DNA of 64,000 bases from Pedobacter cryoconitis (GCF_014207135.1 NZ_JACHCC010000003.1:1-64000), one strand, 5' to 3'. Shown: positions 26,478 through 36,475, numbered from the stretch's first letter. Notes: generated by a model from the letters alone, not told the origin. Numbers and translations: made by a program.

Positions 26478-29400
26478 ATGAAATTCAAATACTTTATCAT
26501 CATAGCCATATTTATAATCCCATCCTTGCATACTTATGCTCAAAAGAGGGTAGAGATTATAGGGTTATTAATAAATGAGAATAATAAACCCATAGGTGGT
26601 GGAACAGTCCTGTTTTTAAAAAGTGGTACATCTACGCAATCGGATCACTCCGGTTCTTTTAAATTACAGCTCAGAGTTTCCTTTGATACACTTAGAGTAA
26701 GCTGTGTAGGCTATCAAACACTATTAGTGCCGGTAACTACAAATAGTGCATTACCAATTGTTATTTTCTTGAAGACATCAAATACTGAGCTTAAGGAGGT
26801 AGTGGTAAGTACAGGGTATCAAAATGTTCCCAAGGAGAGGGCAACAGGCTCCTTTTATAAACTTGACAACAATTTGCTTAATCAACGGGTGAGCCCGGAT
26901 ATTTTAACCAGACTGGATGGTTTGACAAGTAGTTTGTTGATTGATAAAAGAAGACCTGAAGAAACTACCATACAAATCCGGGGATTGAGCACATTAAATT
27001 ATGAATCCATGTCGCCTTTAATTGTCCTGGATAATTTCCCTTACTCCGGGAATATCAATAATATCAATCCTAATGATATAGAGAGTATAACTGTGCTTAA
27101 AGATGCTGCGGCATCATCAATTTGGGGCGCAAGAGCTGGAAATGGTGTGATTGTAATCACCACAAAAAAAGCAAAGCTAGGTCAGCCACTTCAAATTGCT
27201 TTTAATGCGAATCTTACTATTTCTGCAAAACCCAATTTATTCTCCGCTAAACAAATGTCGGTCAATTCGGCTATTGATATCGAAAAATTCCTTTATTCAA
27301 AAGGTAATTACGACGCATTATTTGACGATAGCACACATCCACCCATCCCGCAGGTAGCAGAAATACTAAGAAATTCTGCAACTACTCAGCAGGCTGAACT
27401 TAAAATCAATGAGTTAAGAAATAGCGATATTAGAACTGACATGCAGAAGTATCTGTATAGACCCGCATTTAGTCAGCAATATGCTCTTAGTTTATCTGGT
27501 TCGGGAAACAATATTAGGTACCTGTTTTCTGCTGGTTACGATAAGAATAATAGTGAGTTAATTGGAAATGGAAACCAAAGGTTAACCCTGAGAACCGATA
27601 ACACAATTGCCCTCACTGGTAAATGGCAACTTCAGCTCGGTGCAATATTAACTAGTGCCAATAGCACTTCTAACAGTCCGGGTGGTTACGGAAGTTATTA
27701 TACTAGTTCTGGCGGAATAATTTCACCGTATACAAAACTTGTCGATAAAAATGGGAATCCAGCATCACTAGACCTGATATATCGGGGACTTTTTACAGAT
27801 ACCGCAGGTCATGGTAAATTATTAGATTGGAAATACCGCCCCTTACAAGAATTAATCAATAATGACAACACTTCCTCACTTACTGATGTTTTAATAAATA
27901 TAGGAACTGCTTACCGTTTAACTAACTGGCTAAATATTGATTTCAAATACCAATATCAGCAGTCATGGAATAAACAACTCAGAAACAATAACCTAAACTC
28001 GTTTTACGCTAGAGATTTAATCAACAGGTTTACGCAGCTATCCGATTCGCAGATTAAATACATTATTCCTAAAGGTGGGATTCTTAATTCCTCTGACATC
28101 ATCAGTAGAACTCAGGGAATTCGAGGACAATTGAATATAAACCACTCCTGGGGCTTGAAACATAATTTATCGGCTATTGCAGGAACTGAAATAAGAGCGA
28201 TAAATAATCAGGGAATTGTATTGAGTACCTATGGATACGATAAAGCTAGCTTATCTCAGACAGCAGTTGATTACAACACCGCTTACCCAACCTACAACGA
28301 TATTAATGGTAATAGTTACGTACCCGGAGGTACCGATCTGAGCGGTGGCGTTAATCGTTTCGTTTCTGTATACGCCAATGCAGCTTATACATATAACGAC
28401 AGATATAGCTTTTCGGGAAGTGTCCGCAGGGATGCGTCTAATTTATTCGGTATCAATACCAATCAAAAGTGGGTGCCATTATGGTCGGCCGGAGCTTTAT
28501 GGAGAATAGATAAAGAAGCTTTTTACAAGCTGGACTGGTTATCACAATTGAGCTTACGCCTTACTTATGGCGTAAGCGGAAATCTATCTCCTAATGCCAC
28601 CGCATTAACTAAAATCAATTATTATGATGCTTCTCTTTCTCCGATAAAGATTCCTTTTATATCTATTATAGCTCCACCTAATCCTTATCTGAGATGGGAA
28701 CAGGTTAAGACCTGGAATTCCGGTTTAGATTTTACAACCAAAAATGGACGTATATCCGGTTCTGTAGAACTTTACAAAAAGAAATCAATTGACTTAATGA
28801 ATAGTGTTTTATTTGACCCAACAACTGGTGTCACAGGCGCTGTGCAAAATTCTGCCAGTATCAATTCAAATGGAGTCGATGTGGTGGTTAACACTTTAAA
28901 TCTGAATAATGAATTCAAATGGAAATCAACTTTACTTTTTAACTATGTCTCCTACAAAGTAGTTAAAAATTTAGATTCCCCTTCGCCAGATGGTCTGATC
29001 AGCAATGGAAATATGATTTTCCCCATCCTTGGTTATAATCCTTACGTTATTGTGAGCTATAAATGGGCGGGACTTGATCCAAAGACAGGTGACCCAATGG
29101 GATATGTGAATGGCCAAATCAGTAAAGATTATGCGGCAATCGCTAAAAATTCAATAGACCAACAGGTAGTTCACGGATCTGCATTACCTCCGGTTTTTGG
29201 AACATTTAGGAACACATTTGAATGGCGAAATTTTAGCCTCGCGTTTAATATCATCTATAAGTTTGGTTATTATTTTAGGCGACCATCACTGAATTACACC
29301 GATCTTTTTACTATGGGAAAAGGAAATCCAGAAATTGACAAAAGATGGCAAAAAACAGGTGATGAATTGATCACCAATGTGCCCTCATTGATTTATCCAG

Positions 29401-29663
29401 CGATACAACTTAGAGACAATTTTTACAATGAATCTGAGATAAACGTGGAGAGGGCTGACCATATTAGATTAGATGATGTTTTTATAGGCTACAATATCAC
29501 ACCAAAACCTTCTCAAGTTTTTAAATCCATCCAAATTTATTTTTATAGTAACCGCTTGAATCTCCTGATCTGGAAAGCAAATAAGGCTGGGCTTGATCCA
29601 GATGTACTATATAATGTTAAACCACCTGTTTCTGCCTCAATTGGGGTTAAGGTCAATTTTTAA
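26478..29663 (+). CDS. SusC/RagA-type TonB-linked outer-membrane transporter, no STN domain
   Basis: 1061 residues. Signal peptide at 1-21 (IIPSLHTYAQ), carboxypeptidase-regulatory-like domain at about 28-105, the SusC motif LKEVVVSTGYQNVPKERATGS, and a plug with IQIRGLSTLN, DNFPYSG and the block NPNDIESITVLKDAAASSIWG that is a SusC hallmark. The barrel runs to a terminal Phe (IGVKVNF). No STN domain, so control by a FecR/sigma pair is unlikely and another regulator must act. The SusD partner follows after 11 bases. Confidence 0.94.
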   Translation: MKFKYFIIIAIFIIPSLHTYAQKRVEIIGLLINENNKPIGGGTVLFLKSGTSTQSDHSGSFKLQLRVSFDTLRVSCVGYQTLLVPVTTNSALPIVIFLKTSNTELKEVVVSTGYQNVPKERATGSFYKLDNNLLNQRVSPDILTRLDGLTSSLLIDKRRPEETTIQIRGLSTLNYESMSPLIVLDNFPYSGNINNINPNDIESITVLKDAAASSIWGARAGNGVIVITTKKAKLGQPLQIAFNANLTISAKPNLFSAKQMSVNSAIDIEKFLYSKGNYDALFDDSTHPPIPQVAEILRNSATTQQAELKINELRNSDIRTDMQKYLYRPAFSQQYALSLSGSGNNIRYLFSAGYDKNNSELIGNGNQRLTLRTDNTIALTGKWQLQLGAILTSANSTSNSPGGYGSYYTSSGGIISPYTKLVDKNGNPASLDLIYRGLFTDTAGHGKLLDWKYRPLQELINNDNTSSLTDVLINIGTAYRLTNWLNIDFKYQYQQSWNKQLRNNNLNSFYARDLINRFTQLSDSQIKYIIPKGGILNSSDIISRTQGIRGQLNINHSWGLKHNLSAIAGTEIRAINNQGIVLSTYGYDKASLSQTAVDYNTAYPTYNDINGNSYVPGGTDLSGGVNRFVSVYANAAYTYNDRYSFSGSVRRDASNLFGINTNQKWVPLWSAGALWRIDKEAFYKLDWLSQLSLRLTYGVSGNLSPNATALTKINYYDASLSPIKIPFISIIAPPNPYLRWEQVKTWNSGLDFTTKNGRISGSVELYKKKSIDLMNSVLFDPTTGVTGAVQNSASINSNGVDVVVNTLNLNNEFKWKSTLLFNYVSYKVVKNLDSPSPDGLISNGNMIFPILGYNPYVIVSYKWAGLDPKTGDPMGYVNGQISKDYAAIAKNSIDQQVVHGSALPPVFGTFRNTFEWRNFSLAFNIIYKFGYYFRRPSLNYTDLFTMGKGNPEIDKRWQKTGDELITNVPSLIYPAIQLRDNFYNESEINVERADHIRLDDVFIGYNITPKPSQVFKSIQIYFYSNRLNLLIWKANKAGLDPDVLYNVKPPVSASIGVKVNF

Positions 29664-29674
29664 TTCTTAAAGCT

Positions 29675-31063
29675 ATGAATAATCAAACTTTTAATAAGAT
29701 GGCAGGGATAACCGCTTGCTTATCATTCATTTTAATTCTCGCCATTAATTTTTCATGCAAAAAGTATCTGGAAGAAAAATCGGATAAAAAAATATCTACC
29801 CCATCTTCGATTACTGACCTGGAAGGACTCTTAGACAATTATGGAGCGCTAAATGCCCGTTTTCCATCTGCAGGGGAGATTAGTTCAGATAATTACTATT
29901 TAAAAGACGGGGATTGGTCTAATCTACCTGAACGCCAACGCAATTTTTATCTTTGGCAGAAATGGGACGACATTGGTGGAGATTGGCTGGCTCCTTATAA
30001 TAACATTTTCTATGCAAATGTGATATTGGAAGTATTAAAGGACTTAAGTACCGATAATAATGCAAGAACTAAGCAAATAGAAGGAAGCGCTCTATTTATC
30101 AGAAGTTATAATCACTTTGTATTGTCTCAGTTATTTGCTGTCCCTTATGACGGGGCTACTGCCTCCCGGGATTTGGGTATCCCAATCAGATTAAAATCTG
30201 ACCCGAATATATTTCCAACCAGAGTTAGTATTCTGGAAACTTATAACAGTATATTGGCAGATGCCAAGGCCGCATCTGGGTTATTATCACCAGATTTAAC
30301 CCTGAAATATCATCCAAGCAGGCAAGCGGCTTATGCCTTAATTTCCAGGGTCTATCTGAACATGAGGGAATATGAGAAAGCCGAACTATATGCTGATTCC
30401 TGCTTAAGTATATCTAATAAGCTAATTGATTACAATTCTTTAATTGCAAACTCTGCCATTCCATTCGGGCAATTCAATGATGAAGTGATATATGATGCAA
30501 GAACTGCCCCGCCTACTGCATTATCTGCCTCAAAGGCGAGGATAGACTCTAATTTAACAGCTTCATATGAGCCGAATGATCTTCGTAAAACGGTCTTTTT
30601 TAAAACAAATCCTGATGGAACCAAATCTTTCAAAGGAAACTATACGGGATTAAGCTCAGCGGCATTGTTCTCTGGATTTGCAACAGATGAGATGTATTTG
30701 ACCAGAGCTGAATGCCGCGCCAGAGCAGGAAATGTTTTAAAAGCAATGGAAGATTTGAATTTCTTACTTAAAACAAGATGGAGAATAGATCCAAAAACTC
30801 AAAAAACAACTTATGTTGATCAATTTGCTGCCAATAGTAATGAGGCCCTAAAAATAATTCTTCTGGAAAGACGAAAACAACTATTGTATAGAAATATCCG
30901 ATGGTCAGATCTTCGGCGGTTAAATAAAGAAGAAAGATTTGCCCGATCAATTTATAGACGTATCAACAACAAAATAGAAGAGCTTTTGCCGAATTCTGCA
31001 CGTTATACTTTGCAGATTGACAGGCAAGCGGTAAACTTAAGTGGTGTGATTCAAAATCCATAA
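29675..31063 (+). CDS. SusD/RagB-type nutrient-binding lipoprotein
   Basis: 462 residues. The lipobox is INFSC with Cys29, preceded by a hydrophobic stretch. The family blocks are present: IEGSALFIRSYNHFVLSQLFAVPY, DLGIPIRLKSD, EMYLTRAECRARAGN and LERRKQLLYRNIRWSDLRRLNKE. It sits on the cell surface over the SusC channel encoded just upstream. A clean terminator follows, so this gene closes the operon. Confidence 0.94.
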   Translation: MNNQTFNKMAGITACLSFILILAINFSCKKYLEEKSDKKISTPSSITDLEGLLDNYGALNARFPSAGEISSDNYYLKDGDWSNLPERQRNFYLWQKWDDIGGDWLAPYNNIFYANVILEVLKDLSTDNNARTKQIEGSALFIRSYNHFVLSQLFAVPYDGATASRDLGIPIRLKSDPNIFPTRVSILETYNSILADAKAASGLLSPDLTLKYHPSRQAAYALISRVYLNMREYEKAELYADSCLSISNKLIDYNSLIANSAIPFGQFNDEVIYDARTAPPTALSASKARIDSNLTASYEPNDLRKTVFFKTNPDGTKSFKGNYTGLSSAALFSGFATDEMYLTRAECRARAGNVLKAMEDLNFLLKTRWRIDPKTQKTTYVDQFAANSNEALKIILLERRKQLLYRNIRWSDLRRLNKEERFARSIYRRINNKIEELLPNSARYTLQIDRQAVNLSGVIQNP

Positions 31064-31073
31064 TGGATTAGTA

Positions 31074-31104
31074 GAAGGTGTATGCAATATACACCTTCTT
31101 TTTT
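31074..31104 (+). terminator. Rho-independent terminator after SusD
   Basis: GAAGGTGTAT-GCAAT-ATACACCTTC followed by TTTTTT: a perfect 10-bp stem eleven bases after the SusD stop. Confidence 0.85.
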
Positions 31105-31109
31105 CCCGA

Positions 31110-31556
31110 TTAATCCCTCATGCTAATGCTAGAAAGGGTGGGAGTGGCAGCCTGTTCCGATAGCCAAAGATCGGATTTGACTGCGTTAAACTGGGTGGCA
31201 ACCGGTTGCTGTCCCTGAGGCTTATCAGTAGCCAGATAGACGCCACAGACGTGATTTGCCCCATCACAAGAAAGATTGCTTCTTTGATAGTTGGCTATAT
31301 TCTGTATGTCTGCCTGGGAAGTGGAGCTGGAAGTATAACGGTAAAAATATTGTAGAACCTTTTTACCAGTAATCGCTTTACTAGTATCAGCTGATTTAAA
31401 TGCAAACGTAAAGCTAATAGCAATTAATAAAACTAAAGATGCAATAGCACTTAGCCATGCTTTTTTACTTGTTTTCATAATTTTGGTAATTAAGATTTGT
31501 TTGAAGAATTTAATAATGATGTTCCAATCCAGTAGGGGGAACCCCTTTTTTGTCAT
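31110..31556 (-). CDS. Small secreted protein of unknown function
   Basis: The likely start is the Met at residue 27 (31478), which gives a signal peptide (MKTSKKAWLSAIASLVLLIAI) and a mature protein of about 95 residues. It contains two Cys in CDGANHVCGV, probably a disulfide, as in many small exported Bacteroidota proteins of the DUF6520-like kind. The function is unknown. It is convergent with the SusD gene and is preceded on the same strand by a Crp-like gene. Confidence 0.6.
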   Translation of the reverse strand: MTKKGFPLLDWNIIIKFFKQILITKIMKTSKKAWLSAIASLVLLIAISFTFAFKSADTSKAITGKKVLQYFYRYTSSSTSQADIQNIANYQRSNLSCDGANHVCGVYLATDKPQGQQPVATQFNAVKSDLWLSEQAATPTLSSISMRD

Positions 31557-31713
31557 GATCCTCCTTCCTTTTTATTCAATAATTGAACTAACGGTGAATT
31601 AAAGTTCGGAATCAACCGAAGGAAAATGTCAGACATTTGAGGTGAAATGACTGGACATTTAGGCTTGAAAAAAGGGGTAAATGTCCGCAGCATTCCGGAC
31701 AGGTAATGATGCA

Positions 31714-32310
31714 TTATTTTCCAGGAGATTGACGCTTGCGAAGACGGCTAAGGGTTTTTACACTGATCTTATGATATTGGGCAATATGTTGAATTTCTAC
31801 GCGATTATAAATGTCTGGGTGTAAGTTCTCCAGTTTTTGAACACGGTGGATTGCTGGATATCCAAAGTCTGATATACAGGCTAACCGGAGTTTGTCATAA
31901 TGACTTCGGATGTTTTCGGTTAACAATTCCACTTCCGGAAATTCAGTTCTAATAGCCGTAAGATCTGCGAAGGCTATGCCTACAAAATGAGTGTCCTCTA
32001 ATAAGATGATGTAGCTTGGGGACGGCTCCCTGCTAAATAGTCCGGGGGTGGTATATGGAAAATCCTTTTCAAACCAAAGGTTAGTGGTAGTTTCTGTTAA
32101 GGTGATCTTGTCGACAGCTAATTCCATTGCAGATCCTTTGTAAATGAATAACCCTGAATCCTGGATCTGTTTATAGTTTAAAACCCTGGTTCCCTTTTTA
32201 TAGGTTACCTCATATAATTTCTCCAGAACTTTTACCTTAAATCCAGAAGATATTTTTGGGAAATATCTTTCAAATTCTTCGAACAATATCTTATAAGCGG
32301 GGTTTGTCAT
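31714..32310 (-). CDS. Crp/Fnr-family transcription regulator
   Basis: 198 residues. The N-terminal cyclic-nucleotide-binding-like barrel is recognisable from YEVTYKKGTRVLN and IYKGSAMELAVD, though without a cAMP-binding Arg motif. The C-terminal helix-turn-helix is VEIQHIAQYHKISVKTLSRLRKRQ. Such Bacteroidota proteins usually sense no nucleotide. The gene stands alone on the minus strand and may control the small secreted protein gene downstream. Confidence 0.85.
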   Translation of the reverse strand: MTNPAYKILFEEFERYFPKISSGFKVKVLEKLYEVTYKKGTRVLNYKQIQDSGLFIYKGSAMELAVDKITLTETTTNLWFEKDFPYTTPGLFSREPSPSYIILLEDTHFVGIAFADLTAIRTEFPEVELLTENIRSHYDKLRLACISDFGYPAIHRVQKLENLHPDIYNRVEIQHIAQYHKISVKTLSRLRKRQSPGK

Positions 32311-32606
32311 CGTTGTTAAACAGTTTACTTTTATATTACTACGTTGTCACTAATGCCTGGCTATTATCCAATAAAGTGGTTCATTTTGTTCAGGATTTTT
32401 AGGGAAAATTCTTAACAATTGCAATAAACAAATATTTTATTGACAATCTTCGTGACACTTTAGACTCAAAATAATGTAACACTTCAGTAAAATGTGCCTT
32501 TTAGATATTGTTTAAGTAGATTAATCATGACAAAAATAAATTATTTATTTAGTCACGTAATTGCGATATTTAATATATGTATTACACATTAATGAAAGTA
32601 TGATGC

Positions 32607-33926
32607 TTGGTCGTCCCTTCAGAATTGATCGGCTTTAGGCATTGGTTAGGAATCTCAGAAAGGAAAATATTGATAGTTGATTTTATTCGCCTAAATGCCT
32701 TGATTAAGGCAGCCTCCGAGCTGCAAGAAGATTGTTATCGTTCCAGGACGTGCCACAACCAGGTCGTTGCGTTGAAAACAATGTGGAACGAGGTTATGAT
32801 TGATTTGGAGAATAGAATAAGAGAGCAAGATAACCGCGTTAAACTTTCAACTGTTATTAGGATAGCACAAAATAACCTTACCGAATTTGCAGACCATATT
32901 TATCGCATTTATCAATTCGGTGGATCTTGTTCGGGTAATTACTGTTTAGAAATTAAAGACCTGCTCAATGATATGGGCACAGAAACCATGAAAATTCTTA
33001 AATTTCTTCACGATAATTATGCTGCATATTTTGATGTAAATGCAAATGTGCCGGTTTGGTTGATTTATAATAATAAGGCGGCTATTCCTATACACAACAC
33101 TATCGTAGATGCGATGGAAGCAGGTCGCATCAATTCAGAGCTGATCTTGATTTTAGATAGTTATCTAGAGGCACTTCATCAACCTGGAGGGGTTAGAATC
33201 AGATGTTGGAGACAGTTTTTTTATATGCAAAATTTGGTTACTGAACTCACTCTTTATCTGGAGCAGTCAGCGCCAGCCGAAACGATAAAATTGGTTAAGC
33301 TGCTGATAGGGTACGACTTTAATCCTCTTCCGTTTTACGAGTTTTTCCTTGGCTATGCACTTACAATTGTGAGTCCGGATATACCTTACGAGGACCAGGA
33401 AATGGAGTGGCTGATTCTGCTTAAAACCATCGATAATATTCGACCTGAGGTAAAAGCTGGTTACAATACTGAAGCCCCTTCGATTCTGGGATCTATTTCC
33501 GGTTACATTCAAAGGGAGCTTGACACCATTGCGAAGATGAAAGCTGTAATGGCACCTTATCCTTTAAACGGGAAGGATAAACGTGGATCAAATTACTATT
33601 TTTCAGTGTCCACGACAATTGAAGAGCTGTTTTTTCTGATCAGGGTAATGCTTGATGTAAGTTTCATCAAAACGAGGTATAAAGCCAATCTCTACAGCTT
33701 TGTTGCCAATCATATCAAAACTAACCGATCGGGTAATCCCTCAGCGCAATATATGCGGAATGTTTTTGGACTCAATAAGGTGGTACCGGTAAGAGTTGTG
33801 AAAAAAATCCGCTTTTGGCTTGTCGCAATGATTAGCCATATCGATTCTAATTTTAGCGACCATTTGAAATTATGGTTCTTTGGTTTATTAACCTTGCCTG
33901 ATATTCTGGAATTTTTGGATATCTGA
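32607..33926 (+). CDS. Hypothetical protein, RteC-like C-terminus possible
   Basis: 439 residues, soluble. No clear domain; the last 150 residues (TTIEELFFLIRVMLDVSFIKTRY, SAQYMRNVFGL) recall RteC-like regulators of Bacteroidota conjugative elements, but the match is weak. The first codon is TTG, with no ATG in frame before about residue 59, so the start is uncertain. It stands alone. Confidence 0.5.
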   Translation: MVVPSELIGFRHWLGISERKILIVDFIRLNALIKAASELQEDCYRSRTCHNQVVALKTMWNEVMIDLENRIREQDNRVKLSTVIRIAQNNLTEFADHIYRIYQFGGSCSGNYCLEIKDLLNDMGTETMKILKFLHDNYAAYFDVNANVPVWLIYNNKAAIPIHNTIVDAMEAGRINSELILILDSYLEALHQPGGVRIRCWRQFFYMQNLVTELTLYLEQSAPAETIKLVKLLIGYDFNPLPFYEFFLGYALTIVSPDIPYEDQEMEWLILLKTIDNIRPEVKAGYNTEAPSILGSISGYIQRELDTIAKMKAVMAPYPLNGKDKRGSNYYFSVSTTIEELFFLIRVMLDVSFIKTRYKANLYSFVANHIKTNRSGNPSAQYMRNVFGLNKVVPVRVVKKIRFWLVAMISHIDSNFSDHLKLWFFGLLTLPDILEFLDI

Positions 33927-34134
33927 TTTCTTCGCTTACATAGGGGAACGGATCGTTTGCGTAATATTTAGTTAACAATCAGAGTAATATATTATTTATT
34001 AGGAATAAATTAACCATCTTCCTGGTATAGTTTTATTTATCACTATCAGTTGTGTTATCCTATATTAATGGTGCTGAAAGAGCCTCATCAACAAATTCCA
34101 CGGGGACTAAATGCCCTGAGTAAACGAAACGAAT

Positions 34135-34683
34135 ATGAAATTGCATATTAGATTTATTTATTTCTTTATAATTATGGGATTGCTACCCCTTTTATCTCAT
34201 GGCCAGAACCCTGAAGATAAAGTAGGAAGACCACTTTGGAAAAAGAGTGTTGATTCTATCTTTATGAAATCCAGTGAGCCAGAGAAGGTTTTAAAAGATA
34301 GTGTTGCTTTATATTCGTTTTGCCTCAATTTGGAAATTATTAAAGATCAAAAACGTAACAAATCTAAAGTAGTTCGATTATCAGTAAATGATAGCATAGT
34401 ATATAGGTTATTTCCAGCTTATAAGAAACTCTATGCTATCAACTATACCTCGTTACTCAGAAACCAGAAGAAAGTCAATCTGGTGATCCCCATTATTATC
34501 TCAAATACCTCACCTAAGGCAGCGAGAAAATATAATAGGCAAGGAGATCTATTGATTGATATAGAATCAACAGAGACAAATTTTCAGAGATCTTTTTCGT
34601 CAATAGTGCCAAAAAACAAAGGGTGGCTTGAAGATGGGGTAATTCTACCACCATATATTATTAGAATTTTAAATATTCAGTAA
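34135..34683 (+). CDS. Secreted hypothetical protein
   Basis: 182 residues with a signal peptide ending PLLSHGQ (residues 1-24). The mature part has no family motif; the segment VNLVIPIIISNTSPKAARKY suggests beta strands. It is followed after about 70 bases by another small secreted protein gene, and the pair ends at the terminator at 35301. Confidence 0.55.
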   Translation: MKLHIRFIYFFIIMGLLPLLSHGQNPEDKVGRPLWKKSVDSIFMKSSEPEKVLKDSVALYSFCLNLEIIKDQKRNKSKVVRLSVNDSIVYRLFPAYKKLYAINYTSLLRNQKKVNLVIPIIISNTSPKAARKYNRQGDLLIDIESTETNFQRSFSSIVPKNKGWLEDGVILPPYIIRILNIQ

Positions 34684-34751
34684 AAAAAATGAGGACCCAT
34701 CATCTTATTGACAGTACCTACCAATTTAATTAATCTAACAAAATTTAAAAT

Positions 34752-35240
34752 ATGAAGTATATCGTAATCAGTTTATTTATTTTATCTTTTTTCGGTTTTC
34801 AAAGAGCAAATGCTCAACAGAATAAAATTAAGCAGGATACTGTTTATTATAAATTGGATACCACCTCAGTTCCAATCAAGGACAGAATGTTTATTATGGA
34901 TCAGGAAGCTAGCCTTAAGGAATATATTTTATTATGTAAATGTGATCCTTGGGGAAATGATCTGGTATTTTATTCAAATATTGATCGTCCAAATGAGACA
35001 AAAACCATTTCAAAAGAAATGTTTAACCAAATTAAAACGATCTCAATTACCCGGTTGATTGAAATTTGGACTCAATATGGTAAGGATAGGATTAATAAAT
35101 ACAAAATGTTTTTTATAATTCCGGATGGGAAACGCTATAAGATGACCAATGTCTATTTGTTCGGCCCACGGAAACCACAAAAGCCTATTGAGTGTTATAT
35201 TATAATACCTCCTCCTGAAAAAAAAGGTGCAAATAATTGA
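34752..35240 (+). CDS. Secreted hypothetical protein
   Basis: 162 residues, signal peptide at 1-21 (FFGFQRANAQ). Unknown fold with the segment FFIIPDGKRYKMTNVYLFG. It resembles the preceding gene in size and layout and may be a distant duplicate. No catalytic residues could be picked out. Confidence 0.55.
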   Translation: MKYIVISLFILSFFGFQRANAQQNKIKQDTVYYKLDTTSVPIKDRMFIMDQEASLKEYILLCKCDPWGNDLVFYSNIDRPNETKTISKEMFNQIKTISITRLIEIWTQYGKDRINKYKMFFIIPDGKRYKMTNVYLFGPRKPQKPIECYIIIPPPEKKGANN

Positions 35241-35300
35241 TGGCGTTTAAAGAGTTAAACTATAATATTCCTGACTGCTTAAGCCATATCAATTATTTAG

Positions 35301-35321
35301 AGTCCCATCCGGGACTTTTTT
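35301..35321 (+). terminator. Rho-independent terminator
   Basis: AGTCCC-ATCC-GGGACT followed by TTTTT, 60 bases after the second secreted protein gene. Confidence 0.85.
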
Positions 35322-36035
35322 AAACATGATTTATTCCTGAATGGTATTCAGAGGAATATCGAGCTGGCTATTGATCCCTATTGAAGGGAATTTTGTCTTG
35401 TATTTTAAAACACGTTCTTAGGGCTGTGTCAATAACCGGCTTGAAATTAATGTTTTATATCCTCGATACTCAAGGTTCCTTCAGCCTCTAAATGGCCATA
35501 GCAAAATGATTAAGGAGCTCCTCGACCCTGCGTGAGAGCATTTTCTTATTATAAAGTAGGAATACTTTATATTTTGCGGTTACTGAGAGTTAATGTTGCG
35601 TGTCCTATTTGAATTGTTGCTCCTTTTTCCCATAAGTCACTGAAAACTTCCTTAGTAATCGCTATTGCAGGGATTGGATTCTGGACTCTTTTATAGGTTT
35701 TGTCATAAAGCTTCTTCTCTCACCTTTTGACAATCTCATTAAAAGCAGGTTCAATACCTTTGCTCAAAAGATCAATAAGTTTTGTGTTTTTTACTTCCAA
35801 TATTATCTCTGGAGCCTTTTAACAATGTAATTGATGGTTTGGAGTATGGTGGCCATGGTATTTAATTTAGTGTTTTGATGGTAATTGGTTGATATTCTTT
35901 ATGTTGTGTCCATTTTAATTTCTTTGATTATTGATTGGTGTAGTTATAATAAGCGTTTACCATGTTTATATTGTCATTCGTGTAATTTTTATTCAAATTC
36001 GAATTATTTGCAATACACTTACTTAGTAATAAGCA
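35322..36035. other. Decayed intergenic region before the peptide locus
   Basis: About 700 bases without an intact gene. It holds the minus-strand relic at 35567-35817. The rest is AT-rich; short frames on the plus strand near 35885-36073 have no coding character. The promoter of the precursor gene must lie in its last 150 bases, but no clear -7 box decides where. Confidence 0.4.
35567..35817 (-). pseudogene. Relic of an unrecognised gene with an in-frame TGA
   Basis: The frame reads APEIILEVKNTKLIDLLSKG ... FNEIVKR, then TGA, then without change of frame EKKLYDKTYKRVQNPIPAIA ... GHATLTLSNRKI and stop. The continuing protein-like character across the TGA shows a former gene. No start codon is left. 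Confidence 0.45.
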
Positions 36036-36145
36036 TGTTGTGTTTATACAGGCGTAACCTGAAAGGCCTATAAAGAGTAAGGATCTAATAGTAAAATTAT
36101 TTTTATGAAAAAATTAAGCTTAGACAAAATTGAAAATGTTAATGG
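36036..36145 (+). repeat. Leader-region direct repeat, copy 1
   Basis: The sequence from TGTTGTGTTTATA through CCTATAAAGAGTAAGGATC to the end of the leader codons recurs in altered form at 36294-36402. It carries the untranslated region and leader of the precursor peptide gene, so the gene was duplicated with its 5' region. Confidence 0.7.
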
Positions 36146-36266
36146 TGGTGGATGGGCACGACTATTTGGATGTGGACTTGCAGGATTGGCCGCAGGTGCT
36201 GCTGTTGGTATGAACCCTATTATTGGTGGAATGGCAACGGCTTCGTGCTTTTTACTAAATAAGTAA
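36105..36266 (+). CDS. Double-glycine-leader precursor peptide, bacteriocin-like
   Basis: A 53-residue peptide too short for standard calling. The leader MKKLSLDKIENVNGG ends in the Gly-Gly site cut by peptidase-C39 exporters, one of which is encoded 1.7 kb downstream. The core starts with GWARLFGCGLAGLAAG and ends TASCFLLNK: it is rich in Gly and Ala, has Cys at residues 23 and 48 that could form one disulfide, and would be amphipathic or membrane-active. The leader type is that of bacteroidetocin-like peptides of Bacteroidota. TAAGGA lies upstream at a loose ribosome-binding distance. A decayed second copy follows. Antibacterial action is inference; a signalling peptide is the main alternative. 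Confidence 0.82.
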   Translation: MKKLSLDKIENVNGGGWARLFGCGLAGLAAGAAVGMNPIIGGMATASCFLLNK

Positions 36267-36293
36267 GTGCTAGAATAGTGAAAATTTTAATAT

Positions 36294-36468
36294 TGTTGAT
36301 TTATAGAGGTGTACCTGAAAGTCCTATAAAGTGTAAGGATCTAATAATAAGCTTGTTTTTATAAAAAAAAAACAAGCTTAGACCTACTTGAAAAAGTTAA
36401 TGGTTGTGGGGGGGGGTAACCTGGTTGGAGGAATGGCAATTTCTGCTAGTTTTTCAATAAACCTTTAA
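36294..36468 (+). pseudogene. Decayed second copy of the precursor peptide gene
   Basis: After a repeated 5' region the leader is still readable as SLDLLEKVNGCGGG, and in another frame the core end as NLVGGMAISASFSINL (compare NPIIGGMATAS). The start ATG has become ATA, an A10 run sits at 36363-36372 and a G9 run at 36408-36416; removing one G would join leader and core. The start region now forms a perfect inverted repeat AAGCTTGTTTTT/AAAAACAAGCTT. Middle core codons are deleted. Confidence 0.75.
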
Positions 36469-36475
36469 TATCTAA

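Noticed and set aside
35885..36073. 62-codon frame just before the precursor peptide gene
   Set aside because: It overlaps the untranslated region shared by both precursor copies and has an odd Cys/Tyr-rich composition; regarded as chance.
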